64,000 nucleotides of DNA from positions 21,408,559 to 21,472,558 of the forward strand of contig NC_052614.1 of the NCBI RefSeq assembly GCF_016545825.1. The letters run 5' to 3'. How positions within the stretch are numbered: the stretch's first letter is position 1; each line of letters opens with the position of its first letter. The position numbers were made by a program, and so were the translations under genes. This stretch comes from Eucalyptus grandis. Taxonomy: Eukaryota > Streptophyta > Magnoliopsida > Myrtales > Myrtaceae. Below are positions 1 through 12,310 of this stretch, one piece after another. A model generated the notes under the pieces. The model was given only the letters and a program-made list of their open reading frames with translations. It made no database searches and was not told where the DNA came from.

Positions 1-809
1 AAGACTCAAAGTCTATCCCCATTGACAGTTTCTAGACCGTCGAAGAAGATTATCCAGAACTGGATGTTTCGTCAAGGATTTAACTTTATCGACTGGAGTA
101 GAACTTCTGGTTGGATATAGCATGTCGGAATCCTTGATTTTGATCAAGATTGATTTGGGAATCGTGGATTCGTTGATTGGCGAAGTATACTTGGAAGGTT
201 CTACTTATAGAAACCAAGATCCTGATTGTATGGGCGAGCAGGATTGATGGGCTATCGTCATGTTCCTTAAATAGCTCGAAGATCTTCCTAATTGATTCTG
301 TCCGACGGGTAGATTGGAAGAATTCCTTTGGTAAGTGCCAACGGGTATGATGGCATAAAGGAGTATATAAGGAAGACGTTCCAGTTGTTCAAGAGTGTGC
401 GCGATAGAAGAATTCCAAAGTCTGAAGCTCCTTGTTCTTAGTCAATTAAACTACTGAGCGAAATTTTGTACGCAAAAGAGAGTCTATATCATTGAAAGAC
501 CTTGAGGAAGTGTAGTAGAGTCTCTACACTGTGGATTCAAGGAAGAGCCTAACCGTAACAACTCTTTTGTTCATAGTGAAATCCAGGCCAAATGGGGTCG
601 GTGCGGAAGAGTGGACGTAGGCTTGGATTAAGCCGAACCACTATAATCTCTCGTGTTCATATTCTCTTCTCTACACTCTTTTACTTTGATCGTAATTCGT
701 TTTGAGAATTTCCTTTTTCATAATCTATTATTGATTTGCACTGCACATATCTCGCAAAATTGTTTCTACACCTATTCACCCCCTCTAGGTGCTCATACTA
801 GCTTTCACA
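1..809 (+). repeat. 5' LTR of the Sirevirus, partial
   Basis: This matches 12435-13238 nearly base for base and ends in CACA directly before the primer binding site. By comparison with the 3' LTR, about 111 bp of its left end lies before the window. The right end has the conserved block CACCTATTCACCCCCTCTAG followed by a few bases and the terminal CA, shared with the solo LTR at 16355-17645. Confidence 0.93.
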
Positions 810-811
810 AT

Positions 812-823
812 TGGTATCAGAGC
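812..823 (+). other. tRNA-Met primer binding site
   Basis: TGGTATCAGAGC is complementary to the 3' end of plant initiator tRNA-Met and lies 2 bp after the LTR end. This is the standard position for priming minus-strand DNA synthesis in Copia elements. Confidence 0.95.
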
Positions 824-870
824 TTGAGTACTCACTTGAATTGAAGTGTTTTACTTCAGAGTTAAAGATC

Positions 871-2565
871 ATGGCTAGTATGTTGGCTCCAGGACTGGTT
901 GAAGGGCAAAGCAATACAAGACCGCCTTACTTTGATGGAAAAGAATACAATATATGGAAAAACAAGATGAAGGCATTTCTAAGATCAAAGAATCCTCTGG
1001 AATGGGACGTGGTAGACAAAGGAATCATTCCTAAAGCTGCACCTGTCTCAGAAAGAGGAAAAGAAACTGTTGAGTCTAGAGAAATGACTCAAGAAGAGAT
1101 AACCAAGAGACAAGCTCTTGATGCAAAACGATTTATTCTTTATATTGTGCATTATCACCTACCGAATATAACAGAATATCTTCTTGTGTTACAGCTAAAG
1201 AAGTCCGGGATAGATTACACATCACCTATGAAGGAACCGACCGAGTGAAAGAAACCGAATCAATATTCTCGCTCGGACAATACGAAGCATTCAAAATGAA
1301 AACAGGAGAATCTATCACTGACATGTTTAGTCGTTTTACAGAGATAGTGAATGGTCTTGAAAATCAAGGTCAACCAATTTTTGATCCCATGAAAGTAAAC
1401 AAGCTACTGCGTGGACTCTCCAAGGATTGGAATCACATAAAGACCTCAATAAGGGAGACACAAAGAATTATGCCACTCTCTGATGAGTTGGTTGGGACTC
1501 TTCATCTTATAAAGTGGAGCGAATCAATGAAGATGAAGATCCTAAAGGTAAGAAATCCATTGCATTAAAATCTAATGATGATTCGATGTCACAGACTCAA
1601 GACGATATGGATGATGAAGAGCTTGCTCTCATGATAAGAAGATTCAGAAAGCTAAACAGAAAGGGAAGAAGATTCAATCCAAAGAAATAGAGCTTTCAAA
1701 AGCAACAGAGTAAGACTGTTGAGGATGATGAATCCAATAGAGATGTAGTCTGCTTTTGAATGTAAGAAAAAGGACACATCGACCCAACCGTCCCATTCTC
1801 CGAGAAAAAAAGAAAGGAAAACCGAGAAGTATCGAAAGGCACTCAAAGCAGAAACTTGGAGTAATACGAATGTGAAGAAAGTGATGATGATTATGCCAAC
1901 ATTTGTCTCATGGCACAATCGACTCGGACTCCGAAACAGACTTAGATTCATACAGTGAAATCGAGGTAAGTAACTTGAAAATCCCTACTAAAGTCTCTAG
2001 ATACATTGATGAATTGTGTCTTAGTCTCAAGACTTCTCTTAAAAGGATTTCCGAACTCAAAAGAGAAAACTCTACACTAAAACAACAGGAAAATGTTTTG
2101 AAAGAAAATGTCAAAAGTTTAGACAAAAGTGTTTCTACCTTGAAAGAAAATGAAGACAATCTTTCAAAAGAAAATGCATTCTTGAAAATGACATCTCAAA
2201 TATTTCTAAAAGATTTTCTATAGGATCTCGAGAAACTTGAGAAAATTCTTTCAAAGACAAAGACCTTACTTCAATAAATCAGGTTTAGGAATGACTACTG
2301 AAACCATTCCTCTAATTGATTTTTCTAAAGTAAAAGAAAGAATTAAGCAAAGACCTACGAGAAATGCTTACAAAATCATTTCCAAAAAGTGTTTGTAAAA
2401 CCAGTAGGTCGCAGTGCTCTTAAATGTTCTAAGTGCAATAGTTCAGATCATTTTCAAAAAGAATGTTCTATGGTTTGGAAACCCGTTAAGAAGGTATGGG
2501 CAAAGACAACATATCATACTAACACCAATGGACCCAAGAAAATATGGATACCAAAGAAAGCTTGA
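871..2565 (+). pseudogene. gag: Sirevirus gag (capsid), frameshifted
   Basis: The ATG at 871 opens a Copia gag with the typical start region (PPYFDGKEYNIWKNKM). The frame changes near 1200, and the retrotransposon gag/UBN2-like part continues at 1245-1568 and is again broken. At 1903-2223 there is a Lys/Glu/Leu-rich heptad stretch that should form a coiled coil, a feature of Sirevirus gag. Near 2422-2470 a CCHC zinc knuckle (C-x2-C-x4-H-x4-C, CSKCNSSDHFQKEC) for nucleic acid binding is intact. The frame ends with TGA at 2563-2565. The protein would form virus-like particles in the cytoplasm, but this copy cannot encode one continuous chain. ATG choice is clear because it is the first after the primer binding site. 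Confidence 0.85.
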
Positions 2566-2578
2566 GTTTCTTTTCTAA

Positions 2579-4932
2579 ATGCAGGTCACTATCAAGAGAA
2601 AGATTAAATGGTACCTGGATAGTGGATGCTCAAGGCATATGACAGAAAATTCAAATTGCTTCATAAAACTTGTTCAAGTTAATGGTGGAAAAGTTTCATT
2701 TGGAGGAAACAGCAAAGGAAGAATTGTGGGATTCGGAACTATAAAGATTGGAAGTTTCACGATCGTATTGTTTCTTTAGTGGAAGGACTCAACTACAATT
2801 TACTTAGTATCGACCACCGTGCGACACCGGCTTCAAAATCAACTTTCAAGAGGGAATATGTTCAGGAACCGAAAGATTCCTCTCGCCTTTCACGGGTCGA
2901 AGACATGGAAATATCTACCTCTAGGATGTCAAACTAGATGAAGTACAATGTCTAATCTCAATTCAAGAAGAAGCAAACTTATGGCACAAAAACTTGGGCA
3001 CATCAACATGAAGCAAATAGCTAAAATTTCAGTAAAGAAGCTTGTTCGTGGTCTACCCAATTTGTCATTTCAAAAGACTGATCTATGTACACCATGTGTG
3101 TTGGGAAAACAGGTAAGAAACTCATTCAAACCAATAAATCAAGTTGCCACTAATCGTATACTGCCACTTCTGCATATGGATCTCTTTGGACCAACCAGAA
3201 CTCAAAGCATTGGAGGTAAGAAATATTGCCTAGTAATTGTGGATGACTACTCACGATTTACTTGGGTATATTTCCTAGTAAGTAAGTCTCAAACCTTTTC
3301 TTACTTCAAAAAGTTTGCTAAAAAGGTTCAAAATGAAAAATGGTATGTTATTTCAAGTATACAAACTGATCAAGGAGGCGAATTTGAAAATCAAGACTTT
3401 ACAAGATTTTGTGATGAATCTGGTTTTCAGCATATGTTCTCTTCTCCATACACTCCAAAGCAAAATGGAGTCGTGGAAAGAAAAAATAGATCGCTTCAAG
3501 AGATGGCTAGAACTCTTTTAATTGAAAGAAACATCTCTTCACGTTTTGGGCTGAAGCAAGCTTTCTACAACATGTTATATCATTAATAGAGTTTTTCTAA
3601 GGCCTATTCTGAAAAAAAACTCCCTACGAGTTATTCAAAGGTAAGAAGCCCATTGTTTAATATTTTCACGTGTTTGGATGTAAATGTTTTATTTTGAAAA
3701 ATGCAAATGATCGAGTTGGGAAGTTTGAAGAAAAATCAGATGAAGGGATTTTCCTTGGATATTCGACCACAAGCAAAGCCTACAGAGTATACAACAAAAA
3801 GACTCAATCAGGGAGGAATCAATTAATGTCAAATTTCAAGACTCTATGCAAAATGAATCGATTCGACTCAACTTGAAGAATCTGAACCCGCTCTAGACTC
3901 CACAAAGTCTAAATCTCCGGAAGCAGCTCAGACTTTAGAAGACCAAGAACAAATAATTGGCGAAGATTCAAATGAGGAAAAAGATCAACAAATAACAAAT
4001 CAACCAGCAACTGGAAGCATAAGTCCAAATCATCCCACGTATCTCATTATCGGCGATATTAATGAAGGAATTCGCACAAGATCCAAAAGGCGCGAAGAGT
4101 CTAGTGCTGTGGCTCTTATTTTTGAAAAAGAACCCAAAAGTATAGAAGAAGCTCTAACTGATGAAAGCTGGATTGAAGCCATGCAAGAAGAACTCAGGCA
4201 ATTCAAGATCAATGATGTCTGGGAATTGACTCCTAAACCGAAAGGAAAATCCATCATTGGAGCTAAATGGGTTTTCAGAAACAAGATGAATGAGAAAGGA
4301 AAGGTTGTAAGAAACAAAGCAAGACTCGTGGCCAAGGGATATACGCAAGAAGAAGGGATAGACTATGATGAGACTTACGTACCAGTAGCAAGGTTAAAAG
4401 CAATTAGATTACTACTTGCTTTTTGCTTGTCATAAAAATTTCAGGTTATTCCAAATGGACGTCAAAAGTGCTTTCCTAAATGGATTTATCCAAGAGGAAG
4501 TCTATGTGGAACAACCACCCGCTTTGAAGACCCAAGGAAACCGACTGCTTTCGACCGAAAAAGCCCTATATGGTCTAAAGCAAGCACCTCAAGCTTGGTA
4601 CGATAGACTAAGTAAGTTTTTAATCCAAAATGGCTTTGTCAAAGGTAATGTAGATACTACATTGTTTATCAAAAGAGAAAACAAAAGTTTTCTACTTGTT
4701 CAAATTTATGTTGATGATATTATTCTTGGATCTTCTAATAAAAGTCTGTGCAAGAAATTCTCTAAGTCTATGCAGGATGAATTTGAAATGAGCATGATGG
4801 GTGAACTAACCTTCTTTCTTGGGCTCCAAGTAAAACAACTGAAGGGAGAAACCTTTATTCATCAAGAAAAGTATGCTAAAGATCTTGTCAAAAAGTTTGG
4901 ACTGGAGAATTGCAAAAAGACTGATGTACCAA
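2579..4932 (+). pseudogene. pol: Sirevirus pol, part 1: protease, integrase, reverse transcriptase
   Basis: The protease shows the catalytic DSG motif in WYLDSGCSRHMT (around 2610-2640). The integrase region (2948-3586) keeps the catalytic acidic residues in HMDLFGP, TDQGGEF and GVVERKNR; its zinc-binding start is out of frame by one base at LWHK/LGH. A C-terminal integrase piece is at 3670-3876 (FGCKCFILKN). The reverse transcriptase begins near 4109 ([33 protein letters not shown]), shifts frame near 4430, and continues with MDVKSAFLNGFIQEEVYV and the active-site QIYVDDIILGSSN. The frame ends where another LTR-type element has inserted at 4933. At least four frame changes make it inactive. 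Confidence 0.9.
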
Positions 4933-5681
4933 TGTGGAACCCCCACGACGGCCCCCGATCCGATTAGGGTCGCCACAGTTCGCTTACCATTCACTTTTCC
5001 TAATAACATGTCACTCTGATACCATTTCAATTGCAGTAGGTCCATACAACCTGGGGGTTTACATCTTTTAGATCAGTCCTTTGCGCAATTTATATATGGA
5101 AGCACATCCAACAACTCCCTTCCCTATATTCAGAAAACGATGCACACCTACTAAACATCTTATATAAGTTAAAGCCGAACACGTTTATTTACATAAAGCA
5201 GACGGACATCTTTAGTCGGTACATCGAAATGCCAATGTTTCTATACTCGGCTATACTTCAAAATATGACCGACATCTTCTCCAATAGTCGAATACTTAAA
5301 GTCCATCGATCAGTGTCGGCGTCCAAAAGTTCCTCCCTTTACTATCCTCCTCCTCGCAATCATATCCAACCACTTGATTCATCTACTGGTAGCAAGTGGC
5401 GTGAGTATCTTATCTAGTCAAATGTTATTCCTCAAAAGGGGTGAGTACAACCACTCAAATATAAAAGACCAATAAACCACTCAATACATCATGCCATGCA
5501 ATCATCACAATCATAGCATCACATGTCATACAAGCATCCATGCACAACATACCATGGCATCATGCACATGTCATCATACCTCATGTGCATCATCATCATC
5601 ATATAGACATCACCATCATATCATACACTTACCATCATCATGTCACATATGGCATCATCCTTACCATGCATCCATGCGTAT

Positions 5682-5991
5682 AACATCATCATCATATCAC
5701 CATATCACATGTACCATCATCATTACCATGCATCCATGCATGTAACATCATCATCATATCACCATATCACATGTACCATCATCATTACCATGCATCCATG
5801 CATGTAACATCATCATCATATCATCATATCACATGTACCATCATAATTACCATGCATCCATGCATGTAACATCATCATCATATCATCATATCACATGTAC
5901 CATCATCATTACCATGCATCCATGCATGTAACATCATCATCATATCATCATATCACATGTACTATCATCATTACCATGTATCCATGCACAT
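5682..5991. repeat. 62-bp tandem array, five copies
   Basis: Units starting with AACATCATCATCAT recur at 5682, 5744, 5806, 5868 and 5930, i.e. exactly every 62 bp. They share CATATCACATGTACCATCAT and CCATGCATCCATGCATG. Copies differ at only a few bases. The array is inside the solo LTR and has no spacer structure. Confidence 0.92.
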
Positions 5992-6119
5992 CTCATCGTC
6001 ATGCATATATCATCATGCATAAATTCAATTTCAATTTCATTTTTTTGGACCGCCACATTTCTCTTTCCCGGGACCAATGTTTGCATCCCACATTCATCAC
6101 TCTCGCCCAATCCTAGCAT

Positions 6120-6520
6120 TGCGAGGAACCTCCGGGCATGTATCCAAGATACAACCGGGCATTCGGCACCCCCACATTCCGGACATCTCGTATCCCAACT
6201 GGCATCACGAGGAACCTCCGGGCATGTATTCAAAATACAACCGGGCATCCAAAGGGCATCGACTCATTCGAACCTCTGGACATCTCGCATCCCACCTGGC
6301 ATCACGAGGAATCTCCGGGGCTCGCCATGAAAATGGTTACCCCTACCCTCCGGGCATGCATCATGATACAATCCCTCACCCTCCGGGCATGTATCATAAT
6401 ACAACCGAGCATCCCGACACTCCCGGGGAAAACCTCTGGGCATGTATTCATAATACAACCAGGCATCCAAAGGGCATCGACTCATTCGAACCTTTGGGCA
6501 TCCCGACTCCCGGGGCATCA
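6120..6520. repeat. Irregular CCTCCGGGCATGTAT repeat block
   Basis: The phrase CCTCCGGGCATG, followed by a short gap and ATACAACCGGGCATCC or variants, recurs about five times at variable spacing (near 6128, 6212, 6348, 6380 and 6432). GC content is much higher than in the neighbouring CAT-rich array. It lies inside the solo LTR-like insertion and gives spurious overlapping ORFs. Confidence 0.75.
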
Positions 6521-8733
6521 TCGGCTCACACCTCCGACGGTATCATCATCACCACGATGCATGTTCTTATACATCTCATTTTCAATTTCACATTCACAAT
6601 TATGGCTCAATTTCAACATGGCATGCGATGTGATGGCAACCAAGATCATATTCATCATTGAATTCATACATGCATCTCAAATCATTATCGTACATGCAGC
6701 AAGACACCATCATCCATAACAATACACTTCATGAGGTCCATGCAATTTAAAATGGTCCATATTTCATGCCTTTTTCAAAATTCCAGCATGTACCATTTTT
6801 GAAAATACTTAAATTAAATATCCATATGCTTCTCAAAAATCATGAAATCAAGGCATGTGATAGGCAAGACAACAAGATAATAATTTCATGAGAAATACAT
6901 GCCCAATAGAGTTCCACACAAAAGATATGATTTACACCAACACAGCATACAATTTCGGATAGAAACAGAATGTGCAGTTCTCGAAATAATTTGATTAAAA
7001 TACCCGAATGACCTCTGAAAATTATGAAATTTTACCAGGTTATATTTAAGACACTAATGTAGTTTTTTCATGAAGACTTCTAGTCCAGATTCGTTTTAGT
7101 TAATTTTCTATAGTCATACGAAGCTTCTGGTTCTAGTACCGAAACGTCCAGTGTAGGTATCTCCGAAATATCGAGTTTTCACCCACTTATTCTTCTTCGT
7201 TTCCTCTGAAATTTGGATATGTTTTACTTCAAGAGGTTCCCTACAACTTTCATAAGGGATCTAGGTCAAATTTCCAGAGTATAGTCATCATATGGGTCCA
7301 TGAAATCGGGTGTCCTGTACCGCGTCTCCAGATTTACCGTCTTCAAGAGTAAGTTGATTCACTAGGCTACACTTGTTCATTTTACTTCAAATTTGAGTAT
7401 GTTGGTCTTTAAGATGTTCTCTACAAGTTTCATGAAGAAGTAGAAGAGAGATTCTTGATAAAAAGCAACATGCAACCACAGATCTACCAAAAGGTCAGCA
7501 AAATCGTTCCAGATCTAGTGTCTTTGTAGGATGAGGGTTTGACCCCTTAAATCTCCATCATTTTGTCCCAAATGTTAGTATGTTGTATTTTAAGATGCTT
7601 ACTACAACTTTCATGAAGCAATCAAGGTTAAAATCGAACTCAAAACATGCATGCAAACTCTCACAAGATTCTGGTTCAGGCGGTTCATACGAAAACAGCA
7701 AGCATCTCCAAGAACAAACCTCATTCACTTCGATTTCTAGCCTCTAAACATCCAAGAACTCAGCCACACATGCAAGACACACATGCAAGAGTGGAAATCA
7801 ATCCCAACTTGCCTCAAAGACCAAGCGGACAGCGGCGCACGAACGGCACACCGGCGACGGACTGACGGCGTGCAGGCGGTGACGAGCGAGCTCCTCCTCT
7901 CTTGACCTCACTCTCTCTCGCGCAACTCGCTATCTCCCTTTGACTTGGACGGTGGCTCTCAACCAGCCATTCTCTCTCTTCCTCTTCCCTTTTAGTTGGA
8001 CATATATTGCATGTATTCTTATTTTGCATGGGGGACACTTGTCCCTAAGAAGGAGACAAGTGTCTTCTTTGTTGAAGACACTTGGAGGCCATGTGGCTCC
8101 TCCTTCATGCAAGATGGGCCTCCATCTTCGGCTGGGCTTGGGCCAGCAATGGGCTGGTCGAATAGGGGGCTGGTGTGGGATGGTTGGATGGGCTTTGGGC
8201 CCTAAAATCAGCCCACCCCCTCCTATTCCTATTCCTTTAAATCCCAAACTAAATAAACACCTAATTTCAACTTATAAGCCCACAAAACTCTATAAATTTA
8301 AATCAATAAAATTCTACTTATAAAGTGCACCACCAAGAATAAGATTTTCTATATCAATTTGCACTTTAATGATTCCTTGGGTCACTTGAAGACACACCTC
8401 CATCCAAACAATCATCCTTTACAATGCTTGGCCTTAGAATTTCGGCCCACTAACCTTTTAATAATCTATTAACATTTTTCACTTAAATAAATACCTAACT
8501 TGCAAAAGTAATAAGGCCATAAAACTTGTAGTCACAAATCCATAAATTCCAATTTATAATACACATGGCCAATGATAGAATTTTCTTTTCTCTCACATAA
8601 TTATCCATTAAAAGCTTGGTCATAAATCTTATTGCAAATTATGGATTAAATGGCCATAACTTGATGATACTTCCATCACCTATTCATAGACTTTAATGTA
8701 ACTAGAGGTCATTATGAATTTTGGGATGCCACA

Positions 8734-9460
8734 ACCAATGTCAAATTCCTTGAAGTTGGACAAAGATGAAGGAGGAAAGAAAGTCGACCAGAAGCTATAC
8801 AGGAGCATCATTGGTTCACTTCTTTACCTTCTTTCTAGACCCGATATTTTGTTTAGTGTTTGCATTTGTGCCGGGTTTCGATCGGACCCGAGAGAATCTC
8901 ATTTAAGTGCTGCAAAACGTATTATCAAATACATTGCCTCATCTTCAACTTTGGGTCTCGGGTATCCTAAAGAAGGAGACTTTACTCTTCTTGAATACTC
9001 AGACGCAGACCTAGCCGGATGCAGAGTTGATAGAAAGAGCACATCGGGCACCCGTCAACTACTTGGAAGCAGGGACGGTGTCTTGGTTTTCAATGAAGCA
9101 AAGTACAATAGCTCTTTCTACAGGCGAGAATATGTAGCTCTTGGAAGTTGTTGTTCACAAATTCTGTGGATAAAACAACAGGTTAAGAGACTTTGGAATT
9201 GAAGATTCATGCACCGAAATCAAATGTGACAACACCAGCGCAATCAATCTCATCAGAATCCGATTCTTCACTCAAGAGCAAAACATATAGAGATTCGACA
9301 TCACTTCATTAGAGATCATGTTCAAAATGGAGAAGTTTCGATTCAGTTTATTGACTCAAAGAATCAACTGGCGGATATATTTACAAAGCCTTTGGAGAAA
9401 AATCAATTTGAAGCTATTCGTTCCAGACTCAATATCTTAAAGTCTGAGGAAGTTCAGACC
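8734..9460 (+). pseudogene. pol: Sirevirus pol, part 2: end of reverse transcriptase and RNase H
   Basis: This resumes the pol frame interrupted at 4933, with the second target copy ACCAA at its start. It carries LYRSIIGSLLYLLSRPDI and the RNase H segment with SDADLAGCRVDRKSTSG. The frame is lost near 9200. The remaining RNase H tail can still be recognised in other frames (CDNTSAINLI, then QLADIFTKPLEKNQFEA near 9365-9420). These are the usual last motifs of Copia pol. Confidence 0.88.
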
Positions 9461-9883
9461 CAGGACTGAAAGTCTAAAGACTCTCAGACTCGGATGATCA
9501 AGATTTTTTACTGTAAGATATTTTATTTTCTCTTAGATCAAATCTCGAAAAGGTACGATCATATATCCGTAATTGATTGTTGCTATTTTTAATTTCCGTG
9601 ATTATTGTAATCTTTCCTTTTCAAAAAGAAATTTTTAAAATGACAGTTATCTAATTTTTGAAAATGCAGTTATTTTTTAAATGGCATCTTTATATTTCCT
9701 TTTACGACGTTCCGTATGCATCTCTTCGATTGTCTTATATATCGTCGGTTCTTCTTCATTTTACTCACAAAAACCCTAAGAGAGCACAGATCTTCCATTT
9801 CTATCTTCTTCTCTTGTTTAATCTTCGAAAAGTTGTCATCTTTCTTGGGAAAACAAGCTTGGAATCCCTCCAATACCGTGAAA

Positions 9884-12009
9884 ATGTCTTCTCAAAGAAA
9901 GTCTTCGAGGATCGCGAACAAAGGACCACAAAAGAGATGCGTGAGGGGCCTACGCACTTTGATCTTACCGAGGAAGAGGAATCTCCTAATCAACAACAGA
10001 GCCCACAACATTCTCAGCAGCGTCCATCTCCTCCATCTAGACCTCAGAATGTTGCACATCAAGAAGAGGAAGAAATCATCGAAGACGCAGAACCCGTAAT
10101 AACTCTTAAGCCTGGCTTTACTTATAAGCTTTACCATGCTTTGAAGAGGGGTGGTACTCCTTTGAACTACATTGACGAATTTTTGAAAGAAAAAGGGTAT
10201 CGAAATGAAACCTATTTTCTACGCACGATGGAACGTTTGGGAATTGCCCCTGCTGGATCGGCGGAAGAGGCATTCGCAAATATCCCAACCGATCCACGTG
10301 TTGGAGGGTTGAGTCGCCGGATGGGAATGACGATGATAGGATGTATAGTCGCTTTAAAACCGAGAATGGGTGTTGCGGTAAAAATCCGAAGCAAAAGGAC
10401 AGACTTGTTTAGATCGGATGACCACAAGCAAATCGTACTCTAAGTTGCTGAAGCGTGGGGTGATAAACCCTAGAAGTATGGATTTTGATTTTCTTGACTC
10501 TGTGAATGCCAATCTGCAGGAGAAATTCAGCCTTCTTCAACTCGAACGGTTTTGTTCTAAATCTACAGAAGCCTATGCTGAACTTACTGCTTATTTCTAT
10601 TCGAATCTTAGTTTCTTGGATGCGAATAGATTCTCTTTTAGTGTTCAAGATCGGACCATGTTGTTGACATGAATACATTGGCTGATGTGATTGGGGTTGA
10701 AAGAGGGAGATATCAACCTATCAGTGTGTCTATTGCTCGTGCAACATTGGAACTTGTTAAGAATCGAAGAACGGAAGACAAGATTTCCTATTTGAGGATG
10801 AATGCAACCAACATTCTGCTTCACAAGATTGTGATTAACTGCCTCGACCAAATCTACTTCAAAGACCGATGTTTCAAACTCGAGGCAAAGTTGATGTATG
10901 CCATCAATGCTGGGAAAAAATTCTCTCTTTCACACACTATTATGTTCCACATGTACAGGGCAGTGGTGAAGGACAAGGGTCAACTTCCTTATCCAGCTCT
11001 TGTGACCAAGTTATTCAGACACTTGAATATTCAGCCTCCACAAATTCTTTGCGATCGAGTGTGCGATCAAATGGTGGTGGGACTGAAAATGGTCTCTAAA
11101 ATGCATCTGAAGGAACTCAACAAGGAGTTGGAGAAGTTCAAGGAGAAAACCCCTGTTAAGACTCATCAAATATCTTCGGCTACAAAAAGGAAATGGAAGG
11201 AGCCCATGGTTGCTCCATCCAAGAAAAGAAGAGCTCTCATCATTGAGGATGAAGAGGATGAGGATGACATTACCATTTCTGCAATGGCTTTGAAGAACTT
11301 GAGTCGTTCTGCACCAGAATCAAATGAGAGACAGGAAAAAGACTCGGCTGAAGCAGAATAGAGGACTGGAGATAGTGAAGATTTTGAGAAAGAAGCAGAG
11401 GAGAGAGATGCAGAGGAGGAAAGAATTGAAGAAGAAGAAGAAGAAGAAGAGGAGGAGGAGGAGAGAGTAGAAAAAGAACATGAAGAACACTCTTCTCCAC
11501 CTAAAGGCATGGAAACGGGGGGAGATCCTGAGAAAAGAGGAACATCCTCAATCCCTGCCACCAGTGAAGGAGTAAGTCGCTCTCCAGCAGATCCAGAGGA
11601 CATCTATGCCTCACAATTTCCTGAGGAGGGACACAATGTTTCATCGCCCAATCTGCGTGACAATGCTGATACACCGTCTGATCGTGCAGAAGCAAGTACT
11701 CAAACTGATAATTCAGCAGACTTTCGCAGAATTATTGATATTCTTTTGGAGATGAAAGGTCAAATCTATGCTCTAGGATGCGAACTTCAGAATATGCATA
11801 ATGCAAGACAAGCTTCCTCAGTTTCTTTGTATGATCAACTCCAAGCCCTTGCTCTTCAAGTTCAGGCAAATGCTAAGGGTGAAGAAGTAGCGCAACTAAA
11901 GGAGGACTTAAAAAGGCTGGAAGGCATTGTTCTCCAATGGGAGATTTCCAGCTTGTCCGTGTTCCCAAGCCATCTTAATTTCATTCTCTTTTCATCTCTA
12001 TCTTTTTAA
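9884..12009 (+). pseudogene. Sirevirus third ORF (env-like), frameshifted
   Basis: Between pol and the 3' LTR lies about 2.5 kb with a long broken ORF. The ATG at 9884 gives a Ser/Arg/Lys-rich start; after about 19 codons the frame shifts into a segment beginning near 9940. Further shifts occur near 10430 and 10670, and a stop at 11359-11361 separates the last part. The order is an acidic, Gln/Pro-rich disordered start (TEEEESPNQQQSPQ), a globular helical region (10669-11100), a basic patch (KRKWKEPMVAPSKKRRA), a Glu-rich run (11400-11480) and a C-terminal coiled coil (11730-11930). Sireviruses are known to carry an env-like ORF here; its function is not established. I see no clear membrane segment in the intact parts, so an envelope role is doubtful for this copy. 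Confidence 0.75.
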
Positions 12010-12016
12010 TGATGAC

Positions 12017-12030
12017 AAAAAAGGGGGAGA
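12017..12030 (+). other. Upstream polypurine tract copy
   Basis: AAAAAAGGGGGAGA stands just after the third ORF, about 290 bp before the LTR. Sireviruses typically have several such tracts in the 3' untranslated region. Confidence 0.75.
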
Positions 12031-12310
12031 GATATGCAGATTTTTGGATTTAAAACTTTTTTGATTGACTTGATGTTTGTGTTTGGCTGTTTGGATTTGG
12101 ACTGGATTTGGAATTGACTGTTTGAACATCTATTTATCTTAAGTATTATTGAATATCTCATGGCCTTGTTCATAAAACTAACCTACTTTCTGTGGATGCA
12201 GATTCTAATGTTATTACTAAGCCATTTATCTTTATGAGATATCCATATTTGCTTGAGTAATGTTTTGCGGTCAAAGTTATCCAAATCTCAGGAAAGTTTT
12301 GTCACCATCA

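Larger units (their letters stand above)
4933..8733 (-). mobile_element. 3.8-kb solo LTR-like insertion with 5-bp target duplication
   Basis: The insert begins TGTGG and ends CCACA and is flanked on both sides by ACCAA (4928-4932 and 8734-8738), an exact 5-bp target duplication. Removing it restores the pol reading frame (VPM joined to SNSLKLDKD). It has no credible ORF, and the long ORFs in it come from tandem repeats. A single long TG...CA unit without internal coding region fits a solo LTR left by recombination. The minus-strand start (TGTGGCATCCCAAAATTC) resembles Ty3/gypsy LTRs of the Tekay/Del kind, hence the minus orientation, but lineage is inference. Oddly, a motif complementary to the primer binding site (CTCTGATACCA) is present near 5016. 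An alternative is a non-autonomous element with very short terminal repeats. Confidence 0.8.

Noticed and set aside
5491..5745. His/Ser-rich open frame
   Set aside because: It is the translation of the CAT-rich 62-bp tandem array; other frames are open as well.
5682..5991. Regular repeats suggesting a CRISPR array
   Set aside because: Units are contiguous with no unique spacers, and the setting is a plant retrotransposon.
6077..6719. Two overlapping open frames of about 190 residues
   Set aside because: They arise from the CCGGGCATG repeats, overlap each other in different frames and have no domain.
11166..11603. Minus-strand poly-Ser open frame
   Set aside because: It is the antisense shadow of the Glu-rich run in the Sirevirus third ORF.
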